Shown here: piece by piece, positions 42,120 through 51,058 of the stretch
Layout of the letters: the number at the start of each line of letters is the position of its first letter
How positions within the stretch are numbered: position 1 is the first letter of the stretch
NCBI GenBank assembly: GCA_964637445.1
Contig: CAZWWS010000003.1
Span: forward strand, 9,898 to 73,897
Origin: M3 sp964637445
Lineage (GTDB): Bacteria > Bacteroidota > Bacteroidia > Bacteroidales > Muribaculaceae
Direction of reading: 5' to 3'
DNA: 64,000 bases
Notes under the pieces: model-generated
What the model saw: only the letters and a program-made list of their open reading frames with translations
Told to the model about the DNA's origin: nothing
Databases searched by the model: none
Made by a program: the position numbers and the translations under genes

Positions 42120-45100
42120 TTAATGAGAATATTGCTCGATTTCTGGGTTGATGTTGCTGCTTTCGTTGGTTTCTTCCCACTTGATTGGCGATAGCTTTTC
42201 TTGGATAGTTTGGAACACAACGAAGAGAGCCGGCACGATCAATACTTGAAGCACCATACCAATCAACATACCACCTACCGAACCTGTACCGAGAGCGCTG
42301 TTACCATTAGCGCCTACGCCATGAGCAAACATCATAGGCAATAGACCGATAATCAAAGCGAATGAGGTCATCAAGATAGGACGGAGACGGGCTGCAGCTC
42401 CGGCTACTGCTGCGTTGACAATGCTCATACCAGTGCGGCGACGTTCGACGGCAAACTCAACGATGAGGATGGCGTTCTTGGCAAGAAGACCGATAAGCAT
42501 GATGAGCGCAATCTGCAAGTAGATATTGTTGGTGATGTCGTAGAGATTTGCAAAGATGAATGTTCCCATCAATCCGAAAGGTATTGAGAGCATTACCGCC
42601 AAGGGGAGGATATAGCTTTCATACTGAGCACTCAACAAGAGGTAGACGAAGAGGAAGCAAAGACCGAAGATGACAGCCGTGCCTGCTCCCGATGAAGAAC
42701 GCTGCTCTTCACGTGTCATACCTGAGAATTCATATCCATAACCTTGTGGAAGTGTTTTTGCTGCAACGCGCTCTACGGCTGCGATGGCATCACCCGAAGA
42801 ATAGCCCTCGGCAGGAGTACCGGTTACGGAAATAGATTGATACATGTTGAAGCGGTTGAGAAGGTCGGGCCCATATACCTTGGTCAAGGTTACGAAGTTG
42901 GCGAGCGATGCCATCTCATTTCCGTTGCGAATCTTGATGTTCTTCAATGTCTCGGGTGATACACGGCTCTCGGGTGCTGCTTGCATCATTACGCGATAGA
43001 GTTTACCGAAACGGTTGAAGTTTGATACATACATACCACCATAATAACCTTGCAATGTCGTCAATATTGTAGAGGGAGAAATGCCGGCTTGCTTGGCTTT
43101 GGCAGCATCGATGTCTACGAGATATTGTGGGAATGTGGGGTTGAATGTGGTATATGCCATAGAGATTTCCGGCTGCTGATTTAGCTCGGCGAGGAATCCT
43201 TGGACTATTTGGAAGAACTTGTTGATGTCGCCACCGGTACGGTCTTGCATCTGCATTTCAAAACCATTGGTCATCGAGTAACCGGAGATCATAGGAGGTG
43301 CGAAGAACATTACACGTCCGTCTTTGATCTTTTGAGCTGCCATTCCATATAGCTGTTGGATAATCTTATCGGAGCTTTCGTCTTCAGAACGTTCATCCCA
43401 ATCCTTAAGACGGATAATGAATGTACCGTATGTAGCACCTTGACCTGCCAAGAAGCTATAACCATTGATACCCAATCGGGTGTCGATAGCCGGAATTTGA
43501 GCCAAGATTTCGTCGACTTGACCGATTACTTCGGTGGTGCGCTCTTGAGATGTGCCCGGGGGCATATCGATCATTGCAAATATAGTACCGGTATCTTCGT
43601 TAGGCACGAGCTCTGATTGAGTTGTGCTCATCAACCATATAAGGATGGCTACAGAGGCAGCAACGAGAGTGAATGAAAGAGCCTTTGCTTTGATGAAGAA
43701 TTTAGTGGCGCCACGATACTTATCGAGCAATCGCTCGTAAGCAGCATTGAATGCTACGTGGAATCGTTTTACAAAGTTGCGTTTTTTGCCTTCGTGGTCT
43801 TCGTGAGGTTTCAAGAACACGGCACAAAGTGCGGGCGATAGTGTCAATGCGTTGATAGCTGAGAATGCAATTGCTATGGCCATCGTCAAACCAAACTGGC
43901 GATAGAACACACCTGATGTTCCCGACATGAACGACACCGGGATAAACACGAGCATCATGACGAGGGTAATCGAGATGATGGCTGAGCCGATCTCTCGCAT
44001 CGCATCGATTGATGCAAGTCGTGCCGATTTATATCCCACATCGAGCTTGGCATGGACGGCCTCGACGACCACAATCGCGTCGTCGACCACAATCGCAATC
44101 GCCAGAACGAGAGCTGAAAGGGTGATGAGGTTGATAGAGAAGCCGATCATCTTCATCAAGAAGAACGTACCAATAAGTGCCACTGGAATAGCGATGGAGG
44201 GGATAATGGTGGAGCGTAGGTCTTGCAAGAAGATATATACTACGAAGAACACGAGGATGAATGCCTCGATAAGAGTCTTGATTACCTCATTGATGGAGGC
44301 ATCAAGGAAAGTGTTCATGTTCATCGGAACAGAAATTTCAAGACCTTCCGGAAGGTTAGATTTCACTTCTGTTTCAACGAAGTTTAGAATATCGTTGATA
44401 ATCTGAGTCGCATTTGAACCTGCTGTTTGGAAGATGATTGATGACACGGCGGTGTGTCCGTCGATTGTGTTGTGGAAGCCGTAGGACACACGTCCGAGCT
44501 CTACTTCTGCTACATCTTTTAGATACAATACATCTCCATTGGAATTGGCGCGTACTACGATATTTTCAAACTCTTCCGGAGTGACGAGGCGTCCTTTATA
44601 TTTCATAATATATTGGAAACTTTGGTTGCCTTGCTCGCCGAATGTACCGGGAGCCGCTTCAATGTTTTGCTCGGAAAGAGCTGCCGCAATGTCGGTAGGC
44701 ATCAATCCATATTGAGCCATCACCTCGGGCTTGAGCCAAATACGCATTGAGTAGTCGGCACCCATGACCATGGCATCACCCACGCCTTGGATACGTTGAA
44801 CCTGTGGAATGATGTTGATCTTCATGTAGTTTTCGATAAATTCTTCGTTGTAAGAATCATCGGGAGAATAGAGCGCAAGAGCCAAAAGCATTGATGTCTG
44901 ACGCTTTTGGGTGATGACGCCTACTTGAGTTACTTCGGCAGGAAGCAGACCCTGAGCTTTGGCTACACGGTTTTGAACCTCAATAGCGGCCATGTCGGGA
45001 TCGGAGCCTTGCTTGAAGTATACGGTGATGGTCGCGCTACCGGTGTTGGTGGCTACCGATTGCATATAGTCCATGTTGGGTGCACCATTGATTTGCTCTT

Positions 45101-45299
45101 CAAGAGGGGCAATAACCGAGTTTAGTACCGCTTGGGCGTTTGCTCCGGTATATGTAGTAGAAACCGAAATGGTAGGAGGTGCAATGTCGGGATATTGTGT
45201 TACCGGAAGGGAGAACAATCCGATGATACCCAACAAGACAATGAATATTGATATAACCGTCGAAAGCACCGGACGGTTAATAAAATTGTCAAGTTTCAT
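42120..45299 (-). CDS. RND multidrug efflux pump, AcrB/MexB (HAE1) type
   Basis: 1059 residues. FINRPVLSTVISIFIVLLG is the first transmembrane helix. The proton-relay Asp pair lies in LAIAIVVDDAIVVVEAVHAK. GTGSVGGMLIGMVLQVLIVP is near the C-terminus. Two large periplasmic loops follow TM1 and TM7 (QYPDIAPPTISVSTTYTGAN; QSELVPNEDTGTIFAMIDMP). Homotrimeric proton-driven exporter of drugs and detergents such as bile salts. Middle gene of the adaptor-pump-channel operon; the gaps are 52 bases to the adaptor and 28 to the channel. Confidence 0.96.
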   Translation of the reverse strand: MKLDNFINRPVLSTVISIFIVLLGIIGLFSLPVTQYPDIAPPTISVSTTYTGANAQAVLNSVIAPLEEQINGAPNMDYMQSVATNTGSATITVYFKQGSDPDMAAIEVQNRVAKAQGLLPAEVTQVGVITQKRQTSMLLALALYSPDDSYNEEFIENYMKINIIPQVQRIQGVGDAMVMGADYSMRIWLKPEVMAQYGLMPTDIAAALSEQNIEAAPGTFGEQGNQSFQYIMKYKGRLVTPEEFENIVVRANSNGDVLYLKDVAEVELGRVSYGFHNTIDGHTAVSSIIFQTAGSNATQIINDILNFVETEVKSNLPEGLEISVPMNMNTFLDASINEVIKTLIEAFILVFFVVYIFLQDLRSTIIPSIAIPVALIGTFFLMKMIGFSINLITLSALVLAIAIVVDDAIVVVEAVHAKLDVGYKSARLASIDAMREIGSAIISITLVMMLVFIPVSFMSGTSGVFYRQFGLTMAIAIAFSAINALTLSPALCAVFLKPHEDHEGKKRNFVKRFHVAFNAAYERLLDKYRGATKFFIKAKALSFTLVAASVAILIWLMSTTQSELVPNEDTGTIFAMIDMPPGTSQERTTEVIGQVDEILAQIPAIDTRLGINGYSFLAGQGATYGTFIIRLKDWDERSEDESSDKIIQQLYGMAAQKIKDGRVMFFAPPMISGYSMTNGFEMQMQDRTGGDINKFFQIVQGFLAELNQQPEISMAYTTFNPTFPQYLVDIDAAKAKQAGISPSTILTTLQGYYGGMYVSNFNRFGKLYRVMMQAAPESRVSPETLKNIKIRNGNEMASLANFVTLTKVYGPDLLNRFNMYQSISVTGTPAEGYSSGDAIAAVERVAAKTLPQGYGYEFSGMTREEQRSSSGAGTAVIFGLCFLFVYLLLSAQYESYILPLAVMLSIPFGLMGTFIFANLYDITNNIYLQIALIMLIGLLAKNAILIVEFAVERRRTGMSIVNAAVAGAAARLRPILMTSFALIIGLLPMMFAHGVGANGNSALGTGSVGGMLIGMVLQVLIVPALFVVFQTIQEKLSPIKWEETNESSNINPEIEQYSH

Positions 45300-45351
45300 A
45301 CGTTAACTTGTTTAATAATCCGATTATATAAAGCTGTGTTTTGATAGAGTA

Positions 45352-46527
45352 TTATTGCTGCTGTGCAGCTGCGTTAGCTGCTTCTTGGTTTTGCGCTGCT
45401 GCATCTTTCGGAGTGATGGTGATACCTGCCTTCACGGTGGTACCTACACCTTCAACTGCAATGCGGTCGCCGGGCTTAAGGCCTGAAGTCACGATGAAGT
45501 TCTTTCCATCACTTTCAGGCGACACGGTAATATAGGTAGAGGCTACCTTGTTAGAGTCGTTTACTGTGTAGACGTAGCGGCGATCTTGAAGTTCGAAAGT
45601 GGCTTTCTGAGGAATGATGAGCGCGCTATCGGCTTTGTGTGGAATAAGGATTGCACCTGTGCTGCCGCTGCGAAGCATGCCATTGGTGTTGTCGAACAGT
45701 GCGCGTACATTGGCTGCGCCGGTGGTGTTGTCGATCACGCCTGAGATAGTGGCAACTTTACCTTTGAGGGGATAGATGGAGCCATCGGCAAGTTGAAGTT
45801 CAACTTCCGGCATTTCGGCGATCTTCTTGTCAAGCGATTCTGCGCCTCCGTTGGTGAGAGTGAGAATATCTTTTTCGTTGAGCGAGAAGTAAGCATAAAC
45901 CTTAGAGTTGTCGCTCACGGTGGTCAATGGTTGTGCCATCGAGGGCGATGCAAGCGTACCTTCGCGGTTGGGGATAGATCCCACAACACCATCGCTGGGA
46001 GCAGTAACTACAGTGTAAGCGAGATTCTTGCGCGCATTGGTGAGATTGGCTTGTGCCGAGAGTAGTTGTGCTTTAGCCTGTGCAAGGGCGTTGTCGGCCA
46101 TTTGCCATTCATATTCGCTGATGATATTTTTATCGAAAAGTTGACGCTTGTTGTCGGCCGTGAGTTGTGCTGTCGCAACAGCTGTCTCGGCTACCTTTAC
46201 AGACGCTGCGGCAGCGTCAACGGCTGCTTGATATTGAACTTGGTCGAGGGTGAAAAGTGCCTGACCGCGACGCACTTTCTGGCCTTCGTCAACGTGTACT
46301 TTTGTGATAAATCCGGTGACTTGTGGACGGATGTCGATGTCGGTGCGACCTTTGATGGTGGCGGCATATTCGCTGTTGAGGTCGGTAGATCCGTAGGCAA
46401 CGGTGAGAGTCGCGATTACTGGGGCTTGTGCTTGTTGTTGCTGCTGTTCTCCTCCGCACGATGTCAATTCGGCAGTGAGGGCTATTGCTGCCGAAAGTCC
46501 GACAGCTTTAAACACTGTTACATTCAT
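45352..46527 (-). CDS. RND efflux periplasmic adaptor (membrane fusion lipoprotein)
   Basis: 391 residues from the ATG at 46527 (MNVTVFKAV). Lipobox LTSC, then a Gln-rich segment. Barrel-sandwich lipoyl halves (GRTDIDIRPQVTGFITKVHV and VVTAPSDGVVGSIPNREGT) flank a helical hairpin (AAAASVKVAETAVATAQL). A beta-barrel and membrane-proximal domain follow, and the C-terminus is Ala/Gln-rich. Bridges pump and channel. First gene of the operon with a promoter box 63 bases upstream. Confidence 0.94.
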   Translation of the reverse strand: MNVTVFKAVGLSAAIALTAELTSCGGEQQQQQAQAPVIATLTVAYGSTDLNSEYAATIKGRTDIDIRPQVTGFITKVHVDEGQKVRRGQALFTLDQVQYQAAVDAAAASVKVAETAVATAQLTADNKRQLFDKNIISEYEWQMADNALAQAKAQLLSAQANLTNARKNLAYTVVTAPSDGVVGSIPNREGTLASPSMAQPLTTVSDNSKVYAYFSLNEKDILTLTNGGAESLDKKIAEMPEVELQLADGSIYPLKGKVATISGVIDNTTGAANVRALFDNTNGMLRSGSTGAILIPHKADSALIIPQKATFELQDRRYVYTVNDSNKVASTYITVSPESDGKNFIVTSGLKPGDRIAVEGVGTTVKAGITITPKDAAAQNQEAANAAAQQQ

Positions 46528-46589
46528 AATACTAACTTTAAACATATCTTATTTACCTTAAATTATTTCAACTATAAGATTTTAGGGTA

Positions 46590-46597
46590 CAAAATTA
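46590..46597 (-). promoter_or_regulatory. -7 box TAATTTTG proximal to the RND adaptor gene
   Basis: TAnnTTTG match 63 bases upstream of the adaptor ATG. Confidence 0.5.
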
Positions 46598-46729
46598 GTG
46601 ATTTTATGTCGAATTACTTCCAAAATAATCCATGAAATAACGGAAATAAAGGTGTTAAAGATGTATTATTTCTCAAAATGGACAATATTGGGGTGTTTTG
46701 AACAAAATAGTGATAATCGCTAAATGCGA

Positions 46730-46763
46730 CGAGCCGGAAGATTTTCGCAAATCCACCGGCTCG
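46730..46763. repeat. 8-bp inverted repeat (CGAGCCGG/CCGGCTCG) in the RND leader
   Basis: GC-rich stem with an 18-base loop in otherwise AT-rich DNA, with no T run after it on the minus strand, so it is not a normal terminator. It lies 30 bases after a 10-codon open frame. Confidence 0.6.
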
Positions 46764-46878
46764 GCTCGTATAAAACAATAGCATAAAATAGATTACACAT
46801 CTGTCATCATTGACCCGTTGGTCATTGAGAGCTGTGTTGTGATTTTTCTTGGTACAATATTCGTATAATTATCTGGTG

Positions 46879-46908
46879 CAAAATTACTACCGAATATTCT
46901 ATCTCAAA
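46879..46908 (-). promoter_or_regulatory. Distal promoter: TTTG / TAATTTTG upstream of the RND leader
   Basis: TTTG (46905-46908) and TAATTTTG (46879-46886) with an 18-base spacer on the minus strand. It would start a transcript about 350 bases upstream of the adaptor ATG. Confidence 0.45.
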
Positions 46909-46975
46909 ATACCCAAAAATAGGTATTTTAATGAGCTTTTTGCTCGGCAAACTAATCGAAAATGATTAAATATAC

Positions 46976-49024
46976 TTATTTTGTCCCAAATCGCGACGTG
47001 TCGACTGCCGTTTGTTTGGGCTTGAAGCCATTGAAACGATAGGTAAACGTAAGTCGCAAATTGCGTGTCACATCCTTGAACTCCGTCCGTAGATTTTGTC
47101 CGGATTGATTGATGCTCATCGTCGGCGACCAAGTGTTGAAAATGTCGTCGGCTTGTAACGTCAACTCTGCGTTTCCTTTGCCAAAAGTCCATTTTACTCC
47201 GGCATCCAAGCGCCATAGTTCCGACAAGTCGGCAAGGCCTTGCATCGATGGAGATATGTAGCTTGCATCGATCGATAGCGCGATTGGACATTTTTTCGAA
47301 ATTTTGATGGTGTTTTGCAAAGCGGTATATATTGTGGCTTTGTCGCGGTCAAACGAGATGTCGTGATAATGGTCGGCTTTTATCCGATTGTAATATGCAT
47401 TGACTATGAGTGTGGAATTTAATATTGATTTGACTGAGAATGGAATGTGAAAGTTTATGCCTAAAGTGCTGTTATAGTTGAAGTTGATGGTCTGATATAT
47501 CAAACTTAACTCGTCGGGTGATTGATATGGGAGTTGCTCGAAATAGTTGTCGTTGCTGTTGAAATAGAGCGTGGCTACATATTTCTGATGGAAAATGTAG
47601 GATAATTGTGTTGAATAATTGGTATAAGGGCGAAGATTCGGATTGCCTACGATTTTGCTGTAATCATTTATGTAGCTAATTCCCGAATGTAATGCCCAAT
47701 ATGGAGGATAGACTTTTTGACTGTTAAAGCCCAATTGGAATATGCTTGTAGGTGTTTTATAATAAGTCATACTCAATTGAGGAATGACATTAAAGTGCGT
47801 GTCGTCGAGCACTTTGTAATATTCGCCTTTCAATGATGCGCTAAGCGACAACCCAAACGGAAAATTATGTTCGGTGCCTACATAGGCATCGAATGTTTGC
47901 TCGATTAATTTCCCTGCAAAGCCATCATTGTCGGGAAGAGTGTATATCTGTCGGCTATCGTCGTTGGCATATCTATATTCCAAACCGTAATTCAGTCCCC
48001 AATTATTTATTTTATGGCTTTGGTCAATGTAAAAGCGCGTTTTATTGATTCTTTGGGAGGACGTGGCTTTGATGAGTTCGCTCCGGTCGGTGGTAGAGAT
48101 AATTGATTGTCGATTGTTTTCGTCAAAGAAAGTGTAGTCCCCTCCGATTTTCATGCCAAACGAGCTATTGTAAACTATGCCTACGTTGTGAAGTTTACGC
48201 GGACTGTTATATGAAGTGGTGAAATCGCCGAATGTACCGCTTGAAAGGTTGGTGTCGTCAACACCTGTGGTGTATTGCATATTATATGTAAGACGGAGGT
48301 CGCTATTGTCGCTAATCTTGTAGGCGGTAGATAGATACAAGCTGTTATGAAGATTTTTTGATTGTTGATGGTCTTCTTCCCGGATAGGGTATAATTGGCT
48401 GCCGATAGTGTGATTTGAAGTTAATTCTTGCGATTTCCAAGCGTTGGTGCAGCTGATGGAGTAGTTGAGGTCGAAAGTCCAGCGCTTTGATGCGTATGTG
48501 GCTGCCAATGAGCCGCCGAATGAGGCGTAGTGTTTCTGATTGTAGCCGATGTTGGCTTGTCCTTGCAATCCATCCAAAATGCCGGGAGTCTTTAAGTTTA
48601 TGTTGATTATCGCTCCGGAAACATGGTATTTTGCCGGGGCATTATACATTATTTCCACGTTTTTCAATCGTCCTACCGGCATTGAATATAGTAGTTGATA
48701 CAAGTTGTTGAGAGGTATTTGCATAGATTCTCCATTGATTAGTATCGTCACTGCCGAAGCTCCGCTGAGTCCAATCATTCCATTGTCGGATGTTACCCCC
48801 GGCAGATACCCCAATGCTTCAAGTATATTGTTTACGGGCTTGTCTTTTACGATTGTAGGCAGGTCGACTATCATTGTACCCTGAGAACTGCGAATATTGG
48901 TTTTCTCTGCGGTGACAGTTACGGTCGGTATTGAATCTGATAGTATTGAGTCACTATCGATGATGGTATTTGCGTTGAGAGTGATGCCAACTATTACGTT
49001 CAACAAAAGAATTATATACTTCAT
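46976..49024 (-). CDS. TonB-dependent receptor-like outer membrane barrel (peptide-locus type A)
   Basis: 682 residues. Signal peptide, then directly a plug domain (PTVTVTAEKTNIRSSQGTMI, NNILEALGYLPGV, VTILINGESMQI, LKNVEIMYNAPAKYHVSG) without the N-terminal carboxypeptidase-like domain of SusC proteins. About 550 residues of beta-strands follow, resembling the OMP_b-brl_3 family. The last strand LRLTFTYRFNGF is followed by a short tail. It lies downstream of a broken double-glycine precursor and a radical SAM fragment, so it may once have received or released that peptide. It resembles the barrel at 60411-62543 in plan and size. Confidence 0.82.
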   Translation of the reverse strand: MKYIILLLNVIVGITLNANTIIDSDSILSDSIPTVTVTAEKTNIRSSQGTMIVDLPTIVKDKPVNNILEALGYLPGVTSDNGMIGLSGASAVTILINGESMQIPLNNLYQLLYSMPVGRLKNVEIMYNAPAKYHVSGAIININLKTPGILDGLQGQANIGYNQKHYASFGGSLAATYASKRWTFDLNYSISCTNAWKSQELTSNHTIGSQLYPIREEDHQQSKNLHNSLYLSTAYKISDNSDLRLTYNMQYTTGVDDTNLSSGTFGDFTTSYNSPRKLHNVGIVYNSSFGMKIGGDYTFFDENNRQSIISTTDRSELIKATSSQRINKTRFYIDQSHKINNWGLNYGLEYRYANDDSRQIYTLPDNDGFAGKLIEQTFDAYVGTEHNFPFGLSLSASLKGEYYKVLDDTHFNVIPQLSMTYYKTPTSIFQLGFNSQKVYPPYWALHSGISYINDYSKIVGNPNLRPYTNYSTQLSYIFHQKYVATLYFNSNDNYFEQLPYQSPDELSLIYQTINFNYNSTLGINFHIPFSVKSILNSTLIVNAYYNRIKADHYHDISFDRDKATIYTALQNTIKISKKCPIALSIDASYISPSMQGLADLSELWRLDAGVKWTFGKGNAELTLQADDIFNTWSPTMSINQSGQNLRTEFKDVTRNLRLTFTYRFNGFKPKQTAVDTSRFGTK

Positions 49025-49043
49025 AATCTCAAAAATATTGTAA

Positions 49044-49112
49044 ATGCAAATTGAACTTTTATGTATAGTTGGAATTCGTATTCAATAAATCGTATAAAAG
49101 TCCAATTTGCAT
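49044..49112. repeat. 19-bp inverted repeat between broken precursor and barrel gene
   Basis: Arms 49044-49062 and 49094-49112 match over 18 of 19 positions with a 31-base loop. On the minus strand the stem lies between the precursor stop and the barrel start, with no strong T run after it. An attenuating or RNA-processing hairpin is plausible. Confidence 0.75.
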
Positions 49113-49131
49113 GAAAATTAAATAAAACTAA

Positions 49132-49336
49132 TTAAAAACGATAAACCACGCCTCCGTTAAAGTTGCTATTGGTATTGCTGGAAAACTTGCACGGACCGAC
49201 ATTGTTATTATTACTGATTTCGTTTATAATATCGCTATCGGTTGAGTTTGATGATGTTGTTCCTCCTCGTATTTCATCGAGTTGTTTTGTAAGAACATCG
49301 ATTTCTGAAAGATTCGTTTTTTTTGATTATTTTCAT
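49132..49336 (-). pseudogene. Double-glycine precursor peptide gene, out of frame at an A8 run
   Basis: From the ATG at 49336 the frame ends after 20 codons. If the A8 run (T8 on the plus strand, 49317-49324) had seven A, it would read 67 residues: MKIIKKTNLSEIDVLTKQL, then DEIRGG (Gly24-Gly25), then an Asn/Ser-rich core with one Cys ending NFNGGVVYRF. This matches GG-leader precursors of Bacteroidales modified peptides (amphipathic leader ending in GG). A radical SAM gene fragment lies 22 bases upstream, the expected maturase position. The 3' frame stays open to 49132, so the break is a single indel. Confidence 0.6.
49317..49324. repeat. Homopolymer T8 (A8 on coding strand) at the precursor frame break
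   Basis: Eight T on the plus strand, six codons into the precursor gene. Seven would restore the frame. Confidence 0.95.
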
Positions 49337-49358
49337 AAATTATATGATTTTAGATGTG

Positions 49359-49637
49359 TTAATAACAGTTACGCATTCTTGATTTCCCTTTTGGATAATT
49401 ATTGTCAATGGCTATGGATGCGTAAAATATGCTTAAATAACTTACTTCGTCAATAGAGTCTGTTTTGATGTCAAAAAAGTACTCTTTAATTATATCTTCG
49501 AGAATTATGTTCCAATAAATAATTTTGCAATTATATCCTGACGACTTGAGTGCTCCTTTTAAAACAGTCATAGCCGGTGATGGTAAATATGGCTTTGCCG
49601 GAGGTAGCCAATTCAAAATAATAGTTTTATTTGTCAT
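49359..49637 (-). pseudogene. N-terminal fragment of a B12-type radical SAM peptide maturase
   Basis: 92 codons. The opening TIILNWLPPAKPYLPSPAMT, followed by VLKGALKSSGYNCKIIYWNI, is typical of the cobalamin-binding N-terminus of radical SAM enzymes that modify ribosomal peptides. The radical SAM domain with its CxxxCxxC cluster is absent and the frame stops at 49359 after SRMRNCY. The gene is therefore a deleted remnant, although its promoter (TAAATTTG at 49657-49664) is intact. Not seen elsewhere in the window as a second fragment. Confidence 0.6.
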
Positions 49638-49656
49638 AGTTTTAATAAATTGACTG

Positions 49657-49664
49657 CAAATTTA
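49657..49664 (-). promoter_or_regulatory. -7 box TAAATTTG for the radical SAM remnant
   Basis: TAnnTTTG match 20 bases upstream of the remnant ATG. The rest of the 49638-49899 gap shows no gene. Confidence 0.45.
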
Positions 49665-49899
49665 AGGATGATTGAATTTTTGATGAAATTTTGGCTTGAA
49701 AAATATTTGTCTTTTGTGTTTTGCAATCCATTGATAATTAGCGATATAGAAGCGCGACAAAATTTAATTTTTCGACGCGTTTTTAATATAAACTATAATT
49801 TATTGATTTTCAGCGTGTTAATATGATAAATGGTGCGGTTTGTGGCTTAATGTCTTAATTCTTAGGATGTTAGTGTTTATATTGCGCTTAAAAAAGCTA

Positions 49900-50550
49900 C
49901 TATCGGCGTGAAATTTTGAATTCGGAATCGATGTAGACGAAATCGATTATTCCGATGCGATAAAGGTTGATGATAATCTCCTCGGCTGCTATTTGGCTGA
50001 TGTGTGCATGACGGATATATTCGTCGATAGTGATGGCGTGATGCTCGTCGAGAAGATGTATGAGAGTGCTCTCTGCTTCCGAGAATGTGATAGCGGATCC
50101 ATCTGAGGAGGAAGCGCTCTTCCATGCCTTGGCCATGATGGACGGGGCGAGAATGTTTTCGTCGGCTACGCGATAATAAGCGTTCCACGATTTGTCGGGC
50201 TCTTGTGCAAGAATAGGCCGATGACGAGCAGGAACGATTTCGGCTTTGACTACGATAGCCCCATTGACTTGATAGGCGGTGAAGTCGACGTGTTGAGCCG
50301 GACGGCAATAAAGTTGGGCGGCTTGCTCGATCATGTAGATGTCTTCCTCGCTGCGCACTCCGGCGATGCGGCCGTTGTCTTTTACTCCAATGAGGAGGCG
50401 TCCTCCGGAATTGTTGGCAAAGGCGGAGATGCTACGCGCTATTTTGCGCGCATCGGAGATTTGAAATTTGAAATCTTGATTAACGTGTTCTCCCTCTTCG
50501 ATGAGTTGCGGGATGATGTGCTTGCCTCTGAATACTTTTATATCTTTCAT
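49900..50550 (-). CDS. AlbA_2/Schlafen-type putative nucleic-acid-binding protein
   Basis: 216 residues. The N-terminal two thirds is the AlbA_2 domain: DFKFQISDARKIARSISAFA, NNSGGRLLIGVKDNGRIAGV and YRVADENILA. A C-terminal winged-helix-like segment (LLDEHHAITIDEYIRHAHIS, IIINLYRIGIIDFVY) follows. Family members are often annotated as transcriptional regulators or ATP-binding proteins, but the function is not settled. The ATG is 19 bases after luxS, so it is probably the third gene of the mtnN-luxS operon. Confidence 0.8.
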   Translation of the reverse strand: MKDIKVFRGKHIIPQLIEEGEHVNQDFKFQISDARKIARSISAFANNSGGRLLIGVKDNGRIAGVRSEEDIYMIEQAAQLYCRPAQHVDFTAYQVNGAIVVKAEIVPARHRPILAQEPDKSWNAYYRVADENILAPSIMAKAWKSASSSDGSAITFSEAESTLIHLLDEHHAITIDEYIRHAHISQIAAEEIIINLYRIGIIDFVYIDSEFKISRR

Positions 50551-50569
50551 CTCTCTTGTCCGTCAAGTT

Positions 50570-51052
50570 CTATTCGGGATAGGTAAGGTTGGCGGGAGAG
50601 ATGTTGTCGAGTACTTCAGTGAGGTATATAGAGGCTTGACGACGTGCTTCGTCGAGATCCATATATGAATAGTTGCCACAATCGCGAGGTGTCGCTCCGG
50701 GTATTTCGCCTTCATACGATGCGATAAAGCGGAATGTGTCGCGCATCAAGGGCAGTATATCCTCCGACGACAGTTCTCCGCTTAGAAGTAGATAATTGCC
50801 TGTGCGGCAGCCCATAGGTCCCCAATAAATCACTCGGCTTGCCCACTGCGGATGATTACGCAAATAAGTGGCTGCAAGATGTTCGATGGCATGGAGTGCT
50901 CTCCCGGATATGGAAGGCTGTCGGTTTGGCTCAGTCATGCGGATGTCGAATGTGGTGATTACGTCGCCCGACGGCGTTGTGTCGCGACGCGATACGTAGA
51001 TGCCGCGGAGAAGTGTGAGATGGTTTATAGTGAAGCTGTCGATCTTTTTCAT
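50570..51052 (-). CDS. luxS: S-ribosylhomocysteine lyase
   Basis: 160 residues. Zinc ligands His54 and His58 in HAIEH with the catalytic Glu57, third ligand Cys125 in DCGNYSYMDL, and catalytic Cys82 in GPMGCRTGNY, all as in LuxS. It splits S-ribosylhomocysteine into homocysteine and DPD, the precursor of AI-2. Six bases downstream of mtnN, which makes its substrate: a complete two-step SAH detoxification pathway in one operon. Confidence 0.95.
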   Translation of the reverse strand: MKKIDSFTINHLTLLRGIYVSRRDTTPSGDVITTFDIRMTEPNRQPSISGRALHAIEHLAATYLRNHPQWASRVIYWGPMGCRTGNYLLLSGELSSEDILPLMRDTFRFIASYEGEIPGATPRDCGNYSYMDLDEARRQASIYLTEVLDNISPANLTYPE

Positions 51053-51058
51053 TATGAC

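Larger units (their letters stand above)
46528..46975 (-). other. 448-base leader/intergenic region of the RND operon
   Basis: Holds two TAnnTTTG boxes on the minus strand (46590-46597 and 46879-46886; the latter has a TTTG at 46905-46908 in the -33 position). It also holds a 10-codon open frame (46793-46825) and an 8-bp stem-loop (46730-46763). No larger gene is seen. The distal box suggests a transcript with a long leader running into the adaptor gene. Confidence 0.45.

Noticed and set aside
46730..46763. GC-rich stem as a terminator for the barrel gene at 46976
   Set aside because: It lies over 200 bases after that stop and has no T tail on the minus strand.
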